A stretch of 64,000 nucleotides of DNA from Candidatus Nomurabacteria bacterium (GCA_031257295.1 JAIROX010000001.1:186001-250000); one strand, 5' to 3'; counted from the first letter of the stretch, positions 15,867 through 24,923 are shown. Notes: generated by a model from the letters alone, not told the origin. Program-made: numbers and translations.

Positions 15867-17759
15867 ATGGGAAAAATAATTGGTATAGACTTGGGCACAA
15901 CTAACAGCGCTATGGCCTACATGGTGGCAGGCAAGCCAGAGGTGATTACGAATGCCGAAGGCAGCCGAACTACACCAAGCGTGGTGGCTATCAAAAAGGG
16001 TGAACGCCTGGTAGGCCAGGTAGCACAGCGTCAGCGTGTTACTAATGCTAGTGATACAGTCTATGGTATCAAGCGCCTGATTGGTCGTAAATTTAACGAC
16101 AAAGAAGTGCAGAGCGATCTTAAAATTATGCCGTATAAGATTGTTGACAATAAAGGCAATGCAGCAGTTGAGATCGGTGGCGAAGTCAAAAGCCCCGAAG
16201 AAGTTTCGGCTATGATTCTGAGCAAACTCAAGGCTGACGCCGAGGCGTTCCTCGGTGAACCAGTCACTGAAGCGGTGATTACTGTGCCGGCTTATTTTGA
16301 CGATAGTCAGCGCCAGGCCACTAAAGATGCTGGTAAGATTGCTGGGTTAGAGGTGAAGCGTATCATTAACGAGCCAACTGCGGCCGCCTTGGCCTATGGG
16401 CTCGAGAAAAAGGCTGAGGAAAAAATCGCTGTGTTTGACCTTGGTGGTGGTACTTTCGATGTATCGATTTTGGAACTAGGCGACGGGGTGTTTGAGGTCA
16501 AGTCAACCAACGGCGATACGCACTTAGGTGGTGAAGATTTCGACAACCGGATTGTTGACCACTTTTTGGAATACTTTAAGAACGAAACTGGCATTGATCT
16601 TAAGGGTGACAATGCTGCCTTGCAGCGCCTAAAAGACGAGGCCGAAAAAGCCAAGAAAGAGCTCAGCACCACTAATGAATACGAAATTAACCTGCCGTTC
16701 ATCACGGCTGATGCCAGCGGGCCAAAGCATTTCGAGTACAAGCTAACTCGCGCTAAGCTAGAAGAATTAGTAGCCGATCTATTGAATCGTCTGGCGGAGC
16801 CTTGCGAAAAGGCTTTAAGCGACGCCAAGCTTAAGAGCAGCGATATCAACGAAGTAGTGTTGGTGGGCGGTATGACTCGCATGCCAGCTGTTGTTGAGCG
16901 CGTCAAAAAGATTTTTGGTAAAGACCCCATGCAAGGTGTTAACCCAGACGAGGTTGTGGCCGTAGGCGCCGCGATTCAAGGTGGCGTGTTAGCTGGTGAT
17001 GTCAAAGACGTACTGCTGCTAGATGTTACGCCACTGACGCTAGGTATTGAAACGGCTGGTGGTATCCGTACGCCGATGATCGACCGTAATACAACCGTTC
17101 CAACCAGCAAGTCGCAGGTTTTCAGTACTTTCGCCGACAATCAACCACAAGTTGAAATCCATGTGCTGCAGGGCGAGCGCGAGGTGGCCGACGGCAATAA
17201 GAGCTTGGGCACGTTCGTACTAGATGGTATTGCGCCAGCACCACGCGGCGTGCCACAGATTGAAGTAACATTCAACATTGACGCTAATGGTATCTTGAAT
17301 GTAACCGCCAAAGACAAAGGTACAGGGAAAGAGAATAACATCACTATTCAAAACAGTGGTAATCTTAGCAAGGACGACATTGCAAAGGCTCAAAAAGATG
17401 CCGAAGCCCACGCCGACGACGACAAAAAGAAGCGTGAGCTAACCGAGGCACGCAATCAGCTGGAGAATATGATTTACCAAGCTAAAAAGATGCCCGATGA
17501 GCTGAAGGACAAGATTAGTGATGATGATAAAAAAGCCATCGAAGGTAGCGTAAAAGAGGCTGAAGAGAAGCTGAGTTCTGACGACAAGGATGAGCTAGAA
17601 CAAGCTTTCAAAACCTTAAGTGAGCGCGTACAACAGATTGGCGCCAAGATGTATGAGTCGGCCGCCAAAGAAGAGTCTAAGACTGAAGGCGAGAGCGAAA
17701 CCAAGCCGGATGACAAAGCAGACGAAGCTGTTGAAGGTGAAGTTGTCGACGAAAAATAA
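15867..17759 (+). CDS. dnaK: Chaperone DnaK (Hsp70)
   Basis: ATP-driven Hsp70 chaperone, 630 aa. The ATPase domain has GIDLGTTNS at the N-terminus, [31 protein letters not shown] and VGGMTRMP. The substrate domain has [10 protein letters not shown] and HVLQGERE, then a helical lid and a short acidic tail ending EVVDEK, typical of bacterial DnaK. I chose ATG 15867 because AAAGGAGAGG lies before it and GKIIGIDLG follows; an in-frame ATG at 15753 lies in the CIRCE region. Two CIRCE sites indicate control by HrcA. grpE and dnaJ lie in separate CIRCE-controlled units on either side. Confidence 0.98.
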   Translation: MGKIIGIDLGTTNSAMAYMVAGKPEVITNAEGSRTTPSVVAIKKGERLVGQVAQRQRVTNASDTVYGIKRLIGRKFNDKEVQSDLKIMPYKIVDNKGNAAVEIGGEVKSPEEVSAMILSKLKADAEAFLGEPVTEAVITVPAYFDDSQRQATKDAGKIAGLEVKRIINEPTAAALAYGLEKKAEEKIAVFDLGGGTFDVSILELGDGVFEVKSTNGDTHLGGEDFDNRIVDHFLEYFKNETGIDLKGDNAALQRLKDEAEKAKKELSTTNEYEINLPFITADASGPKHFEYKLTRAKLEELVADLLNRLAEPCEKALSDAKLKSSDINEVVLVGGMTRMPAVVERVKKIFGKDPMQGVNPDEVVAVGAAIQGGVLAGDVKDVLLLDVTPLTLGIETAGGIRTPMIDRNTTVPTSKSQVFSTFADNQPQVEIHVLQGEREVADGNKSLGTFVLDGIAPAPRGVPQIEVTFNIDANGILNVTAKDKGTGKENNITIQNSGNLSKDDIAKAQKDAEAHADDDKKKRELTEARNQLENMIYQAKKMPDELKDKISDDDKKAIEGSVKEAEEKLSSDDKDELEQAFKTLSERVQQIGAKMYESAAKEESKTEGESETKPDDKADEAVEGEVVDEK

Positions 17760-17780
17760 AAGATAGGTTCACCCTAGCAC

Positions 17781-17814
17781 AAGAATAAGTCTCCTAAGCG
17801 TGGGGCTTATTCTT
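17781..17814. terminator. Bidirectional terminator between dnaK and the 17807 gene
   Basis: AAGAATAAG ... CTTATTCTT stem with an interrupted inner stem, T-rich on the plus side. It overlaps the last codons of the convergent gene. Confidence 0.7.
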
Positions 17815-18139
17815 TAGCTTTCTCGGCTGTAAGCTTGTCTATTTTAGTGTGTAGGTCGTTAATTGATTGTTGCATCTGGTCATGTTTGACGCGATGTTCT
17901 TTGATATCTTGATGGACGCTGACGCCCGCCAACGAAGCAATCGAAGCGCCAAGTGCCGCTAACACTGAAGTATAATTATCGCCCACCAACATAGCGGCGG
18001 TTGTTGGCATTAGCCACTCCATACCAGGTAGCATAGCGACCAACGGCACCGGCACTAGATAGATAAACATTAAGACGTAAATAGCGATCGAAATCTTACT
18101 AGCTAATACTGCGGTTATAATTTTATTTAATCTTTCCAT
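17807..18139 (-). CDS. Small membrane protein with C-terminal coiled coil
   Basis: 110 aa, unrecognised. Hydrophobic segments lie at about residues 15-40 and 55-75, followed by a charged helical tail (about 78-110, heptad-like ...QMQQSINDLHTKIDKLT) that should face the cytoplasm. The size and plan resemble small holin-like or coiled-coil membrane proteins, but there is no convincing family match. It lies between dnaK and the dnaJ CIRCE site on the opposite strand. Confidence 0.6.
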   Translation of the reverse strand: MERLNKIITAVLASKISIAIYVLMFIYLVPVPLVAMLPGMEWLMPTTAAMLVGDNYTSVLAALGASIASLAGVSVHQDIKEHRVKHDQMQQSINDLHTKIDKLTAEKAKE

Positions 18140-18182
18140 AGTCCCTATTGTATCACTTTTATGCTAAACAAAGACATCCAAG

Positions 18183-18209
18183 TTAGCACTCTTGCAATCC
18201 GAGTGCTAA
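18183..18209 (+). promoter_or_regulatory. CIRCE operator of dnaJ
   Basis: Perfect CIRCE: TTAGCACTC, 9-nt spacer, GAGTGCTAA. The -35 TTGCAA (18192-18197) is inside the spacer; the -10 TAGAAT (18215-18220) follows after 17 bp. The dnaJ ATG is 8 nt later. Confidence 0.96.
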
Positions 18210-18228
18210 AAGTGTAGAATAGTTTTAT

Positions 18229-19332
18229 ATGTCACAAAGAGATTATTATGAAGTGCTGGGCGTGTCGAAAGGCGCCAGCGACGATGAAATTAAAAAAGCT
18301 TTTCGCAAGCTGGCTGTTAAATATCACCCAGACAAGGAGGGTGGTGATGAAGCCAAGTTTAAAGAGGCTAATGAAGCCTATGAGGTACTTAAAGATTCCA
18401 AAAAACGCCAGCGCTACGACCAATTTGGCCACGCAGGCGTAGGTGGCGCTACGGGCGGTGGCGCTAGCGGCGGGAACCCGTTTGAAGGTTTCGGCGGTCA
18501 GGGTGTCCACTTTGACTTTGGCGATGGCGGCTTAGGTGATATCTTTGGTAGCTTTTTTGGTGGTGGTATGGGCGGACGGCAGCGCGGGCCAGTCAAAGGT
18601 CGCGATGTTGAAGTTAGCCTAACGCTTAGTTTCGAAGAAGCGGTATTTGGTACTGAGGATGAAATTACTCTAACACTTGACGACGAGTGCCAGCACTGTA
18701 AAGGTACGGGTGCTGAGCCAGGATATGGTATGAAAACTTGCCCTACCTGCAAGGGTGCGGGCCAAGTTAACAAAGTGGTTAACACATTATTTGGTGCAAT
18801 CCAGCAAGTGGTGCAGTGCAGTACCTGCCGCGGTAAAGGTAAGGTGCCAGAAAAAGACTGCACGGTGTGCGGTGGCAGCGGTATTGAGCGTCGCCGCCAA
18901 ACTATCAAACTCAAGATCCCAGCTGGTATCGACGACGGCGCAACTATTCGATTAGAAGGTCGCGGTGAGGCTATTGCGGGTGGTAAGAAGGGCGACTTGT
19001 ACGTTCACATTAAGGTGAAAGCTCACAAAAAGTTCACCCGCGAGGGTGACCTGATTCTTAGCGAGCAATCTGTAAACATGATAGACGCTGCGCTTGGCAC
19101 CGAGATCGACGTAGAAACGGTGGACGGCAAAGTACGCATGAAAGTACCAGCTGGCACGCAGTCTGGCACTGATTTTAAACTCAGCAACCATGGTGTACCA
19201 CACCTGCGGAGCAACACTCGCGGCGCTCACATCGTAACCATTAAGGTTGGAACACCTGTAGGCCTAAGCAAAAAGCAAAAAGACCTGCTCGAAGAGTTCA
19301 AGGCTGCCAAAAAGCGCGGGCTGTTTAGCTAA
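18229..19332 (+). CDS. dnaJ: Chaperone DnaJ (Hsp40)
   Basis: Hsp40 co-chaperone that feeds substrates to DnaK and stimulates its ATPase. 367 aa. J-domain at residues 1-65 with the HPD motif (YHPDKEGG), a Gly/Phe-rich linker (about 68-120), and four zinc-finger repeats ([32 protein letters not shown], about 148-220). The C-terminal substrate-binding domains follow. The ATG is only 8 nt after the -10 box, which gives a nearly leaderless transcript repressed at the CIRCE. A poly-G promoter for the next gene starts right after the stop. Confidence 0.97.
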   Translation: MSQRDYYEVLGVSKGASDDEIKKAFRKLAVKYHPDKEGGDEAKFKEANEAYEVLKDSKKRQRYDQFGHAGVGGATGGGASGGNPFEGFGGQGVHFDFGDGGLGDIFGSFFGGGMGGRQRGPVKGRDVEVSLTLSFEEAVFGTEDEITLTLDDECQHCKGTGAEPGYGMKTCPTCKGAGQVNKVVNTLFGAIQQVVQCSTCRGKGKVPEKDCTVCGGSGIERRRQTIKLKIPAGIDDGATIRLEGRGEAIAGGKKGDLYVHIKVKAHKKFTREGDLILSEQSVNMIDAALGTEIDVETVDGKVRMKVPAGTQSGTDFKLSNHGVPHLRSNTRGAHIVTIKVGTPVGLSKKQKDLLEEFKAAKKRGLFS

Positions 19333-19338
19333 AGCGGT

Positions 19339-19368
19339 TTGACATTATTTTCTGGGGGGGGGTATACT
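19339..19368 (+). promoter_or_regulatory. Promoter with G9 spacer (surface protein at 19427)
   Basis: TTGACA (19339-19344), 18-bp spacer ending in nine G (19354-19362), TATACT (19363-19368). Loss of one G gives 17 bp. Confidence 0.8.
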
Positions 19369-19426
19369 TGAACCGTAGAGTAACAAACATGTAACCTAGT
19401 GCGAGGGAGTTAAGGATATTTCATAT

Positions 19427-20683
19427 ATGCGTAAGTTGTCTGTTGGCTTATTTATAGCTTTGGTATCGTCTTTTGCAGCCACGGCATTAGTGAGCGCCCT
19501 AGCTATAACTAACATCACCCCCAACACTGGCACAGTCAATGGCGGTAATATAGTGACTATTACCGGTAGTGGCTTTGAACCCGACGTCCCAGCATTACAG
19601 AATTTTGGTGCTGACAGGTGCACCACAATGACCGTATATAATGGCAGCAACATCGGTGCGCTCTTAGTTCTCAAAGACACTCGTGGCGGCCAAATTTACA
19701 CCGTTGGTAAATTAGCCGACGGCAACTGTTGGATGTTGAACAATCTCAAATTGGGCTCGGAAACCAACTCAACACCGCTTACAACAAGTGACACCAACAT
19801 TACGCGCAACTGGACATTGCCTCAAGTCAGCGGTGCAGCAGTCTCGTATAGTTACACCGCCCCCTTGGTTTTCACGTATAGCCCACAATCCAGCGACATC
19901 AACGACCCAACTTTTTACGGCTACTACTACAACTGGTGTGCTGCTACTGCTGGCGACCCAGCCACCTGTACGGCTAGTGGTGTCACGCCGGCTGATGCTA
20001 CCCAGGACATTTGCCCAGTCAATTGGCGTTTGCCGCGAGGCGGTCCCGACACGGACGCTAATAATGAATTCTCTCAACTTAGTGCCGCTATGGCCGGTGT
20101 AAGTTTCAGTAGTTATGCTAACGACTGGACCATGAAATATGCCGCCAACTGGCAATTTGACGGGCCTTTTAGAGGTGTTTTCTCTGGTGGTTATGGGAAT
20201 AGCGACCAAGGTACTATTGGCACCTTGTGGTCTTCGTCGTATTCGCGTTATTCCGCACCTAGCCAAGCGCACTTCTGGTACCTAGGTGCGACGTTCGTCG
20301 GCCCCGAAGGCTCGGCCAGTCGCGGCTACCCATACTCGGTGCGTTGCTTGGCTAAAACTGGCACTGTTGATACTAATCCGCACTACGATTTGAAGCCGTC
20401 TGTGACCGTGGGCGGTGCAGCGGTCGATGCGGGTGATGTGGAGGTGGTTTCTGGTACCGAGTTGCGGGTGAAGATGCCGGCGCACGCGGCTGGGGTGGTG
20501 GATATCGCAATCACTTTGGGTGGCGTTTCGCAAACTGTCCAGTACGAATATCTTCCTAGCGCGCCGAATACTGGTGTGGGCAGAATTACAACCGATATTG
20601 TGGTAGTAGAGATTGGCGCAGCAATCGTGGCGTCCCTAGGTGCCACACTCGCCTGGCGCAGGCTGGTGCGCAGCAAGCGCTAA
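19427..20683 (+). CDS. Surface protein: IPT/TIG domain, FISUMP-like domain, LPxTG-like anchor
   Basis: 418 aa. Signal peptide at residues 1-28 (VGLFIALVSSFAATALVSA). An IPT/TIG beta-sandwich start (ITNITPNTGTVNGGNIVTI, about 27-45) is followed by a FISUMP-type region (about 60-310) with paired cysteines and the hallmark 'DGNCWMLNNL', 'CPVNWRLP' and 'SVRCL'. A short beta domain leads to a sorting signal: SAPNTG, a hydrophobic helix, then RRLVRSKR. The motif is a variant of LPxTG, so covalent wall anchoring by a sortase is likely. Expression is probably switched by the G9 promoter. Likely an adhesin or host-contact protein (inference). Confidence 0.82.
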   Translation: MRKLSVGLFIALVSSFAATALVSALAITNITPNTGTVNGGNIVTITGSGFEPDVPALQNFGADRCTTMTVYNGSNIGALLVLKDTRGGQIYTVGKLADGNCWMLNNLKLGSETNSTPLTTSDTNITRNWTLPQVSGAAVSYSYTAPLVFTYSPQSSDINDPTFYGYYYNWCAATAGDPATCTASGVTPADATQDICPVNWRLPRGGPDTDANNEFSQLSAAMAGVSFSSYANDWTMKYAANWQFDGPFRGVFSGGYGNSDQGTIGTLWSSSYSRYSAPSQAHFWYLGATFVGPEGSASRGYPYSVRCLAKTGTVDTNPHYDLKPSVTVGGAAVDAGDVEVVSGTELRVKMPAHAAGVVDIAITLGGVSQTVQYEYLPSAPNTGVGRITTDIVVVEIGAAIVASLGATLAWRRLVRSKR

Positions 20684-20700
20684 AGTAGTATAATACACTT

Positions 20701-21162
20701 ATGATTATCGGCTTTGTTTTCATCGGGTTGTTCTTACTGTTCTTCCTTTTAGGGCGATATTCTGGCCCAGCACACTTGGCATCGATTGCCGGTGTGGCAG
20801 TTAACGTCGAATTTGGCGGTCAATTAGTCGACTGGATAACTAAGCTATCTGGTGAATCCACCCGTGACCTCGTCACTATGATAGTTTACCTAGTTTTTGT
20901 GCTGGGCTTCCCGATGATCCTGTATCTTAAAAGCCATCGTTTTAGACATGGCCCAGTTGAGGCTTTGCAAACGGCTGTTTTTGCCCTTCTAGTAGTTACT
21001 ATTATCGCTGACCCATTAGCCAAGTTGGTAACTTACGATAGTCTCTCGGTTAATATCACGAACATACTTGACTCTTTATTGCCATATATATTAGTGGTGG
21101 CTACAGCAACTGGTTATGTTGATATCTTGATGTACCGCCGCCACCGCGAACGACGCTATTGA
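20701..21162 (+). CDS. Small polytopic membrane protein
   Basis: 153 aa with four predicted TM helices (about 1-22, 55-80, 92-115, 125-145) and a basic C-terminus (YRRHRERRY). CvpA/colicin-V-production-like proteins have this size and an early Gly-rich helix, but I cannot confirm the family. The ATG lies 6 nt after TATAAT (20689-20694), so the transcript is predicted leaderless. The stop overlaps the -35 of the tRNA-Lys promoter. Confidence 0.65.
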   Translation: MIIGFVFIGLFLLFFLLGRYSGPAHLASIAGVAVNVEFGGQLVDWITKLSGESTRDLVTMIVYLVFVLGFPMILYLKSHRFRHGPVEALQTAVFALLVVTIIADPLAKLVTYDSLSVNITNILDSLLPYILVVATATGYVDILMYRRHRERRY

Positions 21163-21187
21163 CTTTTTAAGCTGCTTGTGCTAATAT
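21159..21187 (+). promoter_or_regulatory. Promoter of tRNA-Lys(UUU)
   Basis: TTGACT (21159-21164), 17-bp spacer, TAATAT (21182-21187). -35 and spacer nearly match the promoter at 10219. Confidence 0.8.
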
Positions 21188-21193
21188 AAGGAA

Positions 21194-21242
21194 GTGGGTT
21201 GCAAAACCCTAGGTTAAGTAGTACCATTATTTAAGCTGATGC
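21194..21242 (+). other. Conserved 5' leader of tRNA-Lys(UUU)
   Basis: Starts near +1 with GTGGGTTGCAAAACCC, a GGGTT/AACCC stem closed by a GCAA (GNRA) tetraloop, then CTAGGTTAAGTAGTACC. The same leader precedes tRNA-Lys(CUU) at 36283-36329. Confidence 0.75.
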
Positions 21243-21319
21243 GGGTCCATAGCTCAGCTGGTTAGAGCACCTGCCTTTTAAGCAGGGTGTCGTGGGTTCA
21301 AGCCCCACTGGACCCTCCA
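21243..21319 (+). tRNA. tRNA-Lys (anticodon UUU)
   Basis: Complete cloverleaf with acceptor GGGTCCA/TGGACCC, anticodon loop CTTTTAA, T-loop GGTTCAAGCC and encoded CCA. Confidence 0.97.
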
Positions 21320-21320
21320 A

Positions 21321-21350
21321 AAAGAAACCATCCTTCGGGTGGTTTCTTTG
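21321..21350 (+). terminator. Terminator after tRNA-Lys(UUU)
   Basis: AAGAAACCATCC, loop TTCG, GGTGGTTTCTTT. It abuts the TATAAT box (21353-21358) of comEC. Confidence 0.88.
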
Positions 21351-21365
21351 TATATAATGGTACTT

Positions 21366-22820
21366 ATGTTTTTATGGCGGTTGGAAGTCCGGCGTCATGT
21401 ATCGGACGTGGTGTTGGCTTTTGCTGGTGGCGTGGTTGCTGGCACTGTGCTGTCGTTCTGGCTTAGTCTGCCATATTTCACATCGGTGGCTTGGTGCCTG
21501 TTGGCTGTAGGGCTGCTATTACTGGCTATGATTAATTGCCGTACTTATGCGCTGGCTGTGGCTGTGCTGGCCGGGATACTACTGGGCTTTTTTAGAACCG
21601 ATTCTACGTTGGTGGATATCAAGAACATCCAGCGTTTTGACGACCAGGTCATAACGGTGAGCGGCACTGTGTTTGAAGATCCAGATACTGGCAGTGATGG
21701 GTCATTTGCGGTTAAGATCAATAATCTGGCGATAGGTGACAGGGCTTTGTCTGGCAGTATTTATGTTGGTAAGTTGAAAAACCAAGACATTAAGCGCGGT
21801 GACAGCGTGACGTTTAGCGGCAAGCTGGGCGGTGGGTTTGGCAGTTTTGCTGGAGCCATGTGGCGGCCGAGTGTTGAGGCAGTTGATCGGCCGGTGCCAG
21901 GTGACTTGGCGCGCCAAGCGCGCGACTGGTTTGGCAGTTTGATTCGCCAGGTGATAGGTGAGCCAGAAGTTGACTTAGGCCTGGGCTACCTGCTCGGCCA
22001 GCGGCGCAGCTTGTCTGATCATATGGTGGATATTTTAAAGATCACTGGACTAACACATATTGTGGTGGCCAGCGGTTATAATTTGACGGTTCTGGTGCGG
22101 TTTTCGCGCCGAACCTTTTATAAACTATCTCGCTTTGCGGCCTTGTTTGCTGCGCTAGTGCTCATTGTCTGTTTTATCATGATCACAGGCGTTAGCCCAA
22201 GTATGCTTAGAGCTGGACTGGTGTCGGTGCTGAGCTTACTGGCTTGGTACTATGGGCGCAAATTCCATCCGGTCAATCTGCTAGTTTTGGTGGCCGCTGC
22301 TACACTGCTGCTTAACCCGAGCTATATCATGGACCTAGGGTGGCTGCTAAGCTTCGGGTCGTTTGTGGGTGTGATGATTTTCGCACCCTTGCTATACGCC
22401 TACTTTTTCGGCAAACGTAAGCCAAATTTTCTGGTGCAAGTCTTGTTCGAGACCTTTTCGGCGCAACTGCTGGTGCTACCGATTTTAATTTACTTTTTTG
22501 GCCAGATTTCCGTCGTGTCGATATTCGCTAACATGCTAGTTTTGCCAACTATTCCTATCACCATGCTGTTGACGTTCTTAGCTGGCCTGTTTGTGCTGGT
22601 GGTTTTCCCTCTCGGACAATTATTCGGTTGGCTGGCCAATATCATTTTAGGCTACCATTTAAACGTGATGGAGCACTTTGGCTCGCTAGAGTGGGCCATG
22701 GTGCCGGCCGAGCTAAACGCGGTTGGCGCGGTGGTTTGTTATGCCGCGTTGATCGCCCTGGGGCTGTATCTGTCGAGAGTAACGGGCTATAAACTACATA
22801 ACGCTAATGTTGTAGAGTAG
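21366..22820 (+). CDS. comEC: ComEC/Rec2 DNA-uptake channel, without the hydrolase domain
   Basis: Inner-membrane channel for uptake of single-stranded DNA in natural transformation. 484 aa from ATG 21366, chosen because TATAAT ends 7 nt before it. It has N-terminal TM helices, then an OB-like external domain (about 90-160, with 'VSGTVFEDP'). The competence domain carries the family blocks YLLGQRRSLSD, GLTHIVVASGYNLTVLV and GVSPSMLRAGLVS, and then further helices. The C-terminal metallo-beta-lactamase-like nuclease domain of longer ComEC proteins is absent. Uptake could still work with a separate nuclease. Confidence 0.9.
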   Translation: MFLWRLEVRRHVSDVVLAFAGGVVAGTVLSFWLSLPYFTSVAWCLLAVGLLLLAMINCRTYALAVAVLAGILLGFFRTDSTLVDIKNIQRFDDQVITVSGTVFEDPDTGSDGSFAVKINNLAIGDRALSGSIYVGKLKNQDIKRGDSVTFSGKLGGGFGSFAGAMWRPSVEAVDRPVPGDLARQARDWFGSLIRQVIGEPEVDLGLGYLLGQRRSLSDHMVDILKITGLTHIVVASGYNLTVLVRFSRRTFYKLSRFAALFAALVLIVCFIMITGVSPSMLRAGLVSVLSLLAWYYGRKFHPVNLLVLVAAATLLLNPSYIMDLGWLLSFGSFVGVMIFAPLLYAYFFGKRKPNFLVQVLFETFSAQLLVLPILIYFFGQISVVSIFANMLVLPTIPITMLLTFLAGLFVLVVFPLGQLFGWLANIILGYHLNVMEHFGSLEWAMVPAELNAVGAVVCYAALIALGLYLSRVTGYKLHNANVVE

Positions 22821-22858
22821 TTGAAAAGTCCACCGGTAAAGAGTATAATACTGCTACT

Positions 22859-24073
22859 ATGAGATTGCTCCAAAAAGGCTGTTTTTTTATGTTCACACTG
22901 CTGCTGGCAGCTATATTATTGCCAGGTTCAGCAGCTGATGGATACGGCGTTAGGGCCATTTCTACTAGCGACAGCAGATTGACTTGGAGCCCCTACAACT
23001 GGCATAGCCACAAGGGTTACAAAAGCACCATTACGGCCGGGGCTTATGTAAAAGTTGGTTTTGAAGGCTCGCACCTAGGGTTAAAAATTAAGGCCGACCG
23101 CATGACCGAAGCGGCCAAAAAAGGCTATAAGCTAAGGGCTTATATTGACGATGACAAGAAGCCGGTTGAGCGTGATCTAACCAAAATTGAAGCTGGTGAA
23201 TTGGTTTTTGCGAATGCGCTATCAATAGAGCCGCACCAAGCCAAGATAGTTGTAGCTCAGTCTAACCCAGTCGGCCACTGGCAGGCTGATGATACTAATC
23301 GCTTGACTGTTAGCGCGGTGGCAGTTGAGTCGCTAACTGATGCGAACGCTCGGTCGAGCAAGGTATTGGTCTATGGTGACTCAATTGTTGAGTCTGTAGA
23401 ATTTGGTGCAGAAACTAGCTTCGCTTCGGTGTTGGGTGAAACCCTTGGGGCGGAGTATGGCGCAGTTGGTTTTGGTGGACAGGGTTGGGAGCAGCCTGGC
23501 GTGGCTGGTCGTCCGCTTAAAAATAGCTGGCAGTGGCACTATGCTGGCGCCAAGCGAGACTTGAGCCAAGATACGCCAGATGCTATTTATAATAATATGG
23601 GCATTAATGACGCGAATACTGGTGTTAATCCCGAAGTGATGCGCCGTGATATCACAGATTGGCTTGAGGCAGCGCGGGCGGCTAGTGGTTCTCAGACTAA
23701 GATATATATGGTTGTGCCGTTTAATTTTGGCCGAGCCGAAAAGTACGCTAACTACCTAGGTGTCTATCGCCAGGGTGTGCAAGGCTATCTAGATAGCAAC
23801 CCAGAAGATGGTCAGGTTTATGTGATTGATCTTGGTCGGGCTGGCTGGGAGGCGGTGCGCGATGGTAGCTGGGACGCCTTGCATCCGCATGTAGTTGGCT
23901 CGAAAAAGTTAGCAAAGATGATCCATGGTGAAGTGGAGCGGCTGACTGTTGAACCGCAGCCGGCGGTTGAACCAGAGCCCACAGAGCCGGCACTTAGTGG
24001 TTATGAGAAATTAGTTTTGCCATGGGCATTGCCGACTTACCTAAAGTCTGCAATTGCTTGGCTGGGTTTGTAG
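22859..24073 (+). CDS. Secreted SGNH-family esterase, CE2-like two-domain layout
   Basis: 404 aa. Signal sequence at residues 1-26. An N-terminal beta-rich domain (about 30-155) is followed by an SGNH hydrolase domain (about 160-365) with block I VYGDSIVES (nucleophile Ser), block III-like NNMGIND and block V DALHPH (catalytic Asp and His). A beta-sandwich before an SGNH domain is the plan of carbohydrate esterase family 2, so sugar deacetylation of wall or host polymers is plausible. The Pro/Glu-rich stretch (...EPQPAVEPEPTEP) and short hydrophobic tail may tether it. A TATAAT box lies 9 nt before the ATG. Confidence 0.8.
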   Translation: MRLLQKGCFFMFTLLLAAILLPGSAADGYGVRAISTSDSRLTWSPYNWHSHKGYKSTITAGAYVKVGFEGSHLGLKIKADRMTEAAKKGYKLRAYIDDDKKPVERDLTKIEAGELVFANALSIEPHQAKIVVAQSNPVGHWQADDTNRLTVSAVAVESLTDANARSSKVLVYGDSIVESVEFGAETSFASVLGETLGAEYGAVGFGGQGWEQPGVAGRPLKNSWQWHYAGAKRDLSQDTPDAIYNNMGINDANTGVNPEVMRRDITDWLEAARAASGSQTKIYMVVPFNFGRAEKYANYLGVYRQGVQGYLDSNPEDGQVYVIDLGRAGWEAVRDGSWDALHPHVVGSKKLAKMIHGEVERLTVEPQPAVEPEPTEPALSGYEKLVLPWALPTYLKSAIAWLGL

Positions 24074-24090
24074 CTGATACAATTACATAG

Positions 24091-24528
24091 ATGAAAGTTG
24101 ATGACGAAAAAGCAATGATCAAGCTGGGCGAGCGCCTGGCGGAGCTAGTCACGGCGCCGGCTTTGATTGAGTTAACTGGTGATGTTGGAGCCGGCAAGAC
24201 CACTTTGGTAAAAGGCTTGGCGCGTGGTTTGGGTGTGGTCGACGAGGTTACTAGCCCGAGTTTTACAATCAACAAGACGTACCAGTTTGCAAGCTCCGTT
24301 CTTGCAAAGGGTGAGGGCACGTTGTCACATTACGATTTTTACCGTCTTGAAGATGCGGGCATCATGAAGAATGAAATTATCGAGGTTCTGACTGATCCGG
24401 GCGCTATCGTGGTGGTAGAATGGGCTGGCGCAGTACAAGATGTGTTACTGACTGAGCGTATTAAGATCAATATAGCTTACAATAAAGATGGTAGCCGCAC
24501 GGTTACGGCAAGTGGAGTGGAGCTATGA
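24091..24528 (+). CDS. tsaE: tRNA threonylcarbamoyladenosine biosynthesis ATPase TsaE
   Basis: ATPase of the t6A-synthesis complex (with TsaB/TsaD), which modifies A37 of ANN-decoding tRNAs. 145 aa. Walker A is GDVGAGKTT (about residues 31-39). Then come the TsaE blocks 'SPSFTI' and 'HYDFYRL' and a Walker B-like 'IVVVEWAGA'. The residues ASSVLAK (about 66-72), between SFTINKTYQF and HYDFYRL, are encoded by a copy of the 21-bp palindromic element and lie in a loop where the family tolerates length changes. The ATG is 7 nt after TACAAT. It overlaps the tsaB-like gene by 4 nt. Confidence 0.92.
   Translation: MKVDDEKAMIKLGERLAELVTAPALIELTGDVGAGKTTLVKGLARGLGVVDEVTSPSFTINKTYQFASSVLAKGEGTLSHYDFYRLEDAGIMKNEIIEVLTDPGAIVVVEWAGAVQDVLLTERIKINIAYNKDGSRTVTASGVEL
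24287..24307. repeat. 21-bp palindromic element inside tsaE
   Basis: TTGCAAG...CTTGCAA, same orientation as the dnaK-leader copy, in frame and read as (F)ASSVLA(K). Confidence 0.88.
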
Positions 24529-24899
24529 GGTTATTTTTGAAAACAGCCGATTCTAAATGTGAGGTCTGGCTGGATGATGTGCGCTATGAGTGGGAAGCTG
24601 GCCGCGAATTAGCGCGTGATTTGCTAAAGTTTCTGCATGAGTGCTTACAAAAACAAGCTGCAAGCTGGCCAGACCTAGATGGTATTGGGTTTTTCGAAGG
24701 CCCGGGTAGTTTTACGAGCCTGCGCATTGGCGCGACCGTGGCAAATACGCTGGCGGACTCCGAGGGGATTCCGATCGTGGGCGCTCGCGGTGACGATTGG
24801 TTGGGACAAGCTCGCCAAAAGCTTGCTGCACACGAAAACCAAAAACTGGTGCTACCATTTTATGGTGCTGAGGCTAATATAACTAAACCTAAAAAGTAG
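24525..24899 (+). CDS. tsaB: TsaB-like protein, short form
   Basis: 124 aa. Residues 50-80 carry the TsaB hallmark (FFEGPGSFTSLRIGATVANTLA; the family norm is GPGSFTGLRIG), and the N-terminus matches the first strand pair of the ASKHA fold. Normal TsaB is about 200-230 aa, so the second lobe is missing. The product could still provide the TsaD-binding surface, which is in the N-terminal lobe, or it may be decaying. It is translationally coupled to tsaE. A tsaD gene is not in the window. Confidence 0.75.
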   Translation: MRLFLKTADSKCEVWLDDVRYEWEAGRELARDLLKFLHECLQKQAASWPDLDGIGFFEGPGSFTSLRIGATVANTLADSEGIPIVGARGDDWLGQARQKLAAHENQKLVLPFYGAEANITKPKK

Positions 24900-24923
24900 T
24901 ATGTTGTAAATATAACAACATAC
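24899..24923 (+). terminator. Hairpin at the tsaB stop codon
   Basis: GTATGTTGT, 7-nt loop, ACAACATAC. Only a weak T stretch follows, so termination is uncertain. Confidence 0.5.
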
